DNA of 5,820 bases, from the NCBI GenBank assembly GCA_002401735.1, contig NVTX01000061.1, positions 123 to 5,942 on the forward strand, given 5' to 3'. A program made the translations under genes and the position numbers. How positions within the stretch are numbered: position 1 is the first letter of the stretch; the number at the start of each line of letters is the position of its first letter. Below, in pieces: positions 4,607-5,820 of this stretch. Below the pieces are notes generated by a model. That model ran no database searches and was not told the origin of the DNA. It saw only the letters and a list, made by a program, of their open reading frames with translations. The stretch is from Methylophilaceae bacterium (GTDB lineage: Bacteria; Pseudomonadota; Gammaproteobacteria; Burkholderiales; Methylophilaceae).

Positions 4607-5820
4607 ATGTCAGATAGCGCAAAACCGAAAACACCTTTAAGCCAACTATTTACCCCCGAAGGCCCTTTGGCTGCGGCGATAGAAGGATACACCGAACGCA
4701 GTGAACAAGTGCGGATGGCGGAAGCCATCGCCGATGCCATTGAGAATAACAAACAATTGATAGCAGAGGCAGGCACGGGAACCGGTAAGACGTTTGCTTA
4801 TCTGGTGCCTGCATTGCTTTCTGGTGGCAAAGTCATTATCTCCACTGGGACTAAAACGTTACAAGATCAATTATTTAATCGTGATTTACCGAATGTGCGC
4901 GATGCGCTTAAGGTGCCGGTTGCCGTGAGTATGCTTAAAGGCCGCGCAAACTATGTTTGCCACTATCACTTAGAACGTGCGGAACAAGATGGGCGCTTTG
5001 CCTCGCGTGAGGATGCTAAATATATATCGGTGATTAAAAGTTTTTCTGAACATAGCAAAACAGGGGATAAAAGTGAGTTAACTGATGTGCCAGAGAATGC
5101 GATGATTTGGGGTGATGTGACCTCGACACGGGAAAACTGTTTGGGACAAGATTGTAATTTTTATAAAGATTGTTTTGTGATGGAGGCGCGCAAAAAAGCA
5201 TTGGCGGCAGATGTTGTGGTTGTGAACCATCACTTATTTTTTGCCGATGTGATGTTGCGTGATGAAGGTGTGACTGAACTGTTGCCTAGTGCCAATACCG
5301 TTATTTTCGATGAGGCGCATCAATTGCCAGATGTGGCCGGCTTGTTTTTTGGGGAGGATATTTCCACCAATCAACTGTTAGAACTGTGCAGAGACAGCAC
5401 CTCTGCTTATTTAACGTTAGTCAAAGACTGTATTGCACTAAGTGACGCTGTCCCCCCTGTTGAGAAGGCGATTAAAGATTTTAGGTTGGTTTTTGCCTAT
5501 GAAGGTTCGCGTATGTCTGTCAAAAAAGCATTGGCTTTAAAAGGTTTTGACGAAGCGTATCGCAATATGCAAGAGCAATTAGCAGCACTAACCAAAGTAT
5601 TAGAAAGCCAAGCAGCACGTGACCCCATGCTAGAAAAATGTTGGCAACGTGGCGAAGAATTGCTCATGCAATTGAGCCGTTGGTATAAAGGTGAAAATAG
5701 CAACTTGGTGCGTTGGACAGAAGTGTTTACACAATCTGTACAGCTACACGCCACACCGCTGAGTGTTGCAGAGGGGTTTGGTAAACAGCTAAATGCACAG
5801 CCTCGCGCATGGATATTCAC
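4607..5820 (+). CDS. yoaA: YoaA-type DinG family ATP-dependent DNA helicase, N-terminal part (runs off right edge)
   Basis: The frame stays open from ATG 4607 to the window end, giving 404 visible residues of an expected roughly 630-650. It is a superfamily 2 XPD/DinG iron-sulfur helicase that unwinds 5' to 3'; E. coli YoaA works with the HolC (chi) subunit in repair of stalled forks. Visible motifs are a Q-motif-like region (YTERSEQVRMAEAI, about 28-41), Walker A AEAGTGTGKT with Lys61, motif Ia STGTKTLQDQL (79-89), and four cluster cysteines: Cys118 (NYVCHY), Cys178, Cys183 and Cys189 (ENCLGQDCNFYKDC). Then come VVVNHHLFFAD, Walker B DEAH (235-238) and part of the Arch domain. There is no N-terminal exonuclease domain, as in YoaA. 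The motifs of helicase domain 2 lie outside the window. An in-frame ATG at 4580 is possible but adds an unlike N-terminus; neither start has a strong ribosome-binding site. Confidence 0.93.
   Translation, partial: MSDSAKPKTPLSQLFTPEGPLAAAIEGYTERSEQVRMAEAIADAIENNKQLIAEAGTGTGKTFAYLVPALLSGGKVIISTGTKTLQDQLFNRDLPNVRDALKVPVAVSMLKGRANYVCHYHLERAEQDGRFASREDAKYISVIKSFSEHSKTGDKSELTDVPENAMIWGDVTSTRENCLGQDCNFYKDCFVMEARKKALAADVVVVNHHLFFADVMLRDEGVTELLPSANTVIFDEAHQLPDVAGLFFGEDISTNQLLELCRDSTSAYLTLVKDCIALSDAVPPVEKAIKDFRLVFAYEGSRMSVKKALALKGFDEAYRNMQEQLAALTKVLESQAARDPMLEKCWQRGEELLMQLSRWYKGENSNLVRWTEVFTQSVQLHATPLSVAEGFGKQLNAQPRAWIF

Noticed and set aside
4580..4609. Upstream in-frame ATG at 4580 as the yoaA start
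   Set aside because: It adds nine residues (MHIRGIIWA) unlike family N-termini and lacks a ribosome-binding site. The intervening sequence looks like a promoter -10.
5497..5820. Minus-strand open frame reaching the right edge
   Set aside because: It is antisense to the yoaA helicase, whose frame has clear motifs through this region. It shows no family signature.

Overview
This window looks like chromosomal housekeeping DNA from a ubiquinone-using proteobacterium. It is moderately AT-rich. The Coq7 hydroxylase, the YoaA-type DinG helicase, the DUF2322 protein and the general protein character suggest a betaproteobacterium, possibly Methylophilaceae (Methylotenera/Methylophilus-like). That placement is an inference from remembered protein families, not from a search. 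I see no insertion sequence, integrase, tRNA, rRNA, CRISPR array or other sign of a mobile island.

Layout, left to right. (1) The 3' end of an OsmC-family peroxiredoxin-like gene (+) overlaps by one base the start of a VOC/glyoxalase-fold protein (+), so the two are translationally coupled. (2) These run head-on into a minus-strand pair, coq7 followed by a DUF2322 gene, with only 2 bp between the VOC and DUF2322 stop codons. (3) Next is a minus-strand S41 C-terminal processing peptidase (ctp), which ends at a clear intrinsic terminator separating it from coq7. (4) Divergent from ctp is a small SelW/SelT/SelH-type CxxC redox protein (+), with an intergenic region that appears to hold two overlapping face-to-face promoters. 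(5) The SelW-like gene converges with a minus-strand NlpC/P60 peptidoglycan hydrolase, the two stop codons touching. Upstream of the hydrolase gene, on the same strand, are a strong hairpin and a small glycine-zipper hydrophobic protein. (6) After a 168-bp divergent region, a yoaA/dinG-type helicase (+) runs off the right edge.

The genes form several short transcription units rather than one pathway. They cover envelope work (exported Ctp, exported NlpC/P60 and the Gly-rich probable membrane peptide), redox chemistry (OsmC, the CxxC protein, and Coq7 for ubiquinone) and DNA repair (YoaA). I did not find a convincing undescribed multi-gene system. The best leads are the Gly-zipper protein with its hairpin-linked NlpC/P60 neighbour, the apparent leaderless extended -10 promoter of yoaA with a palindrome at its -35 position, the overlapping divergent promoters between ctp and the SelW-like gene, and two convergent gene pairs with essentially no space between them.
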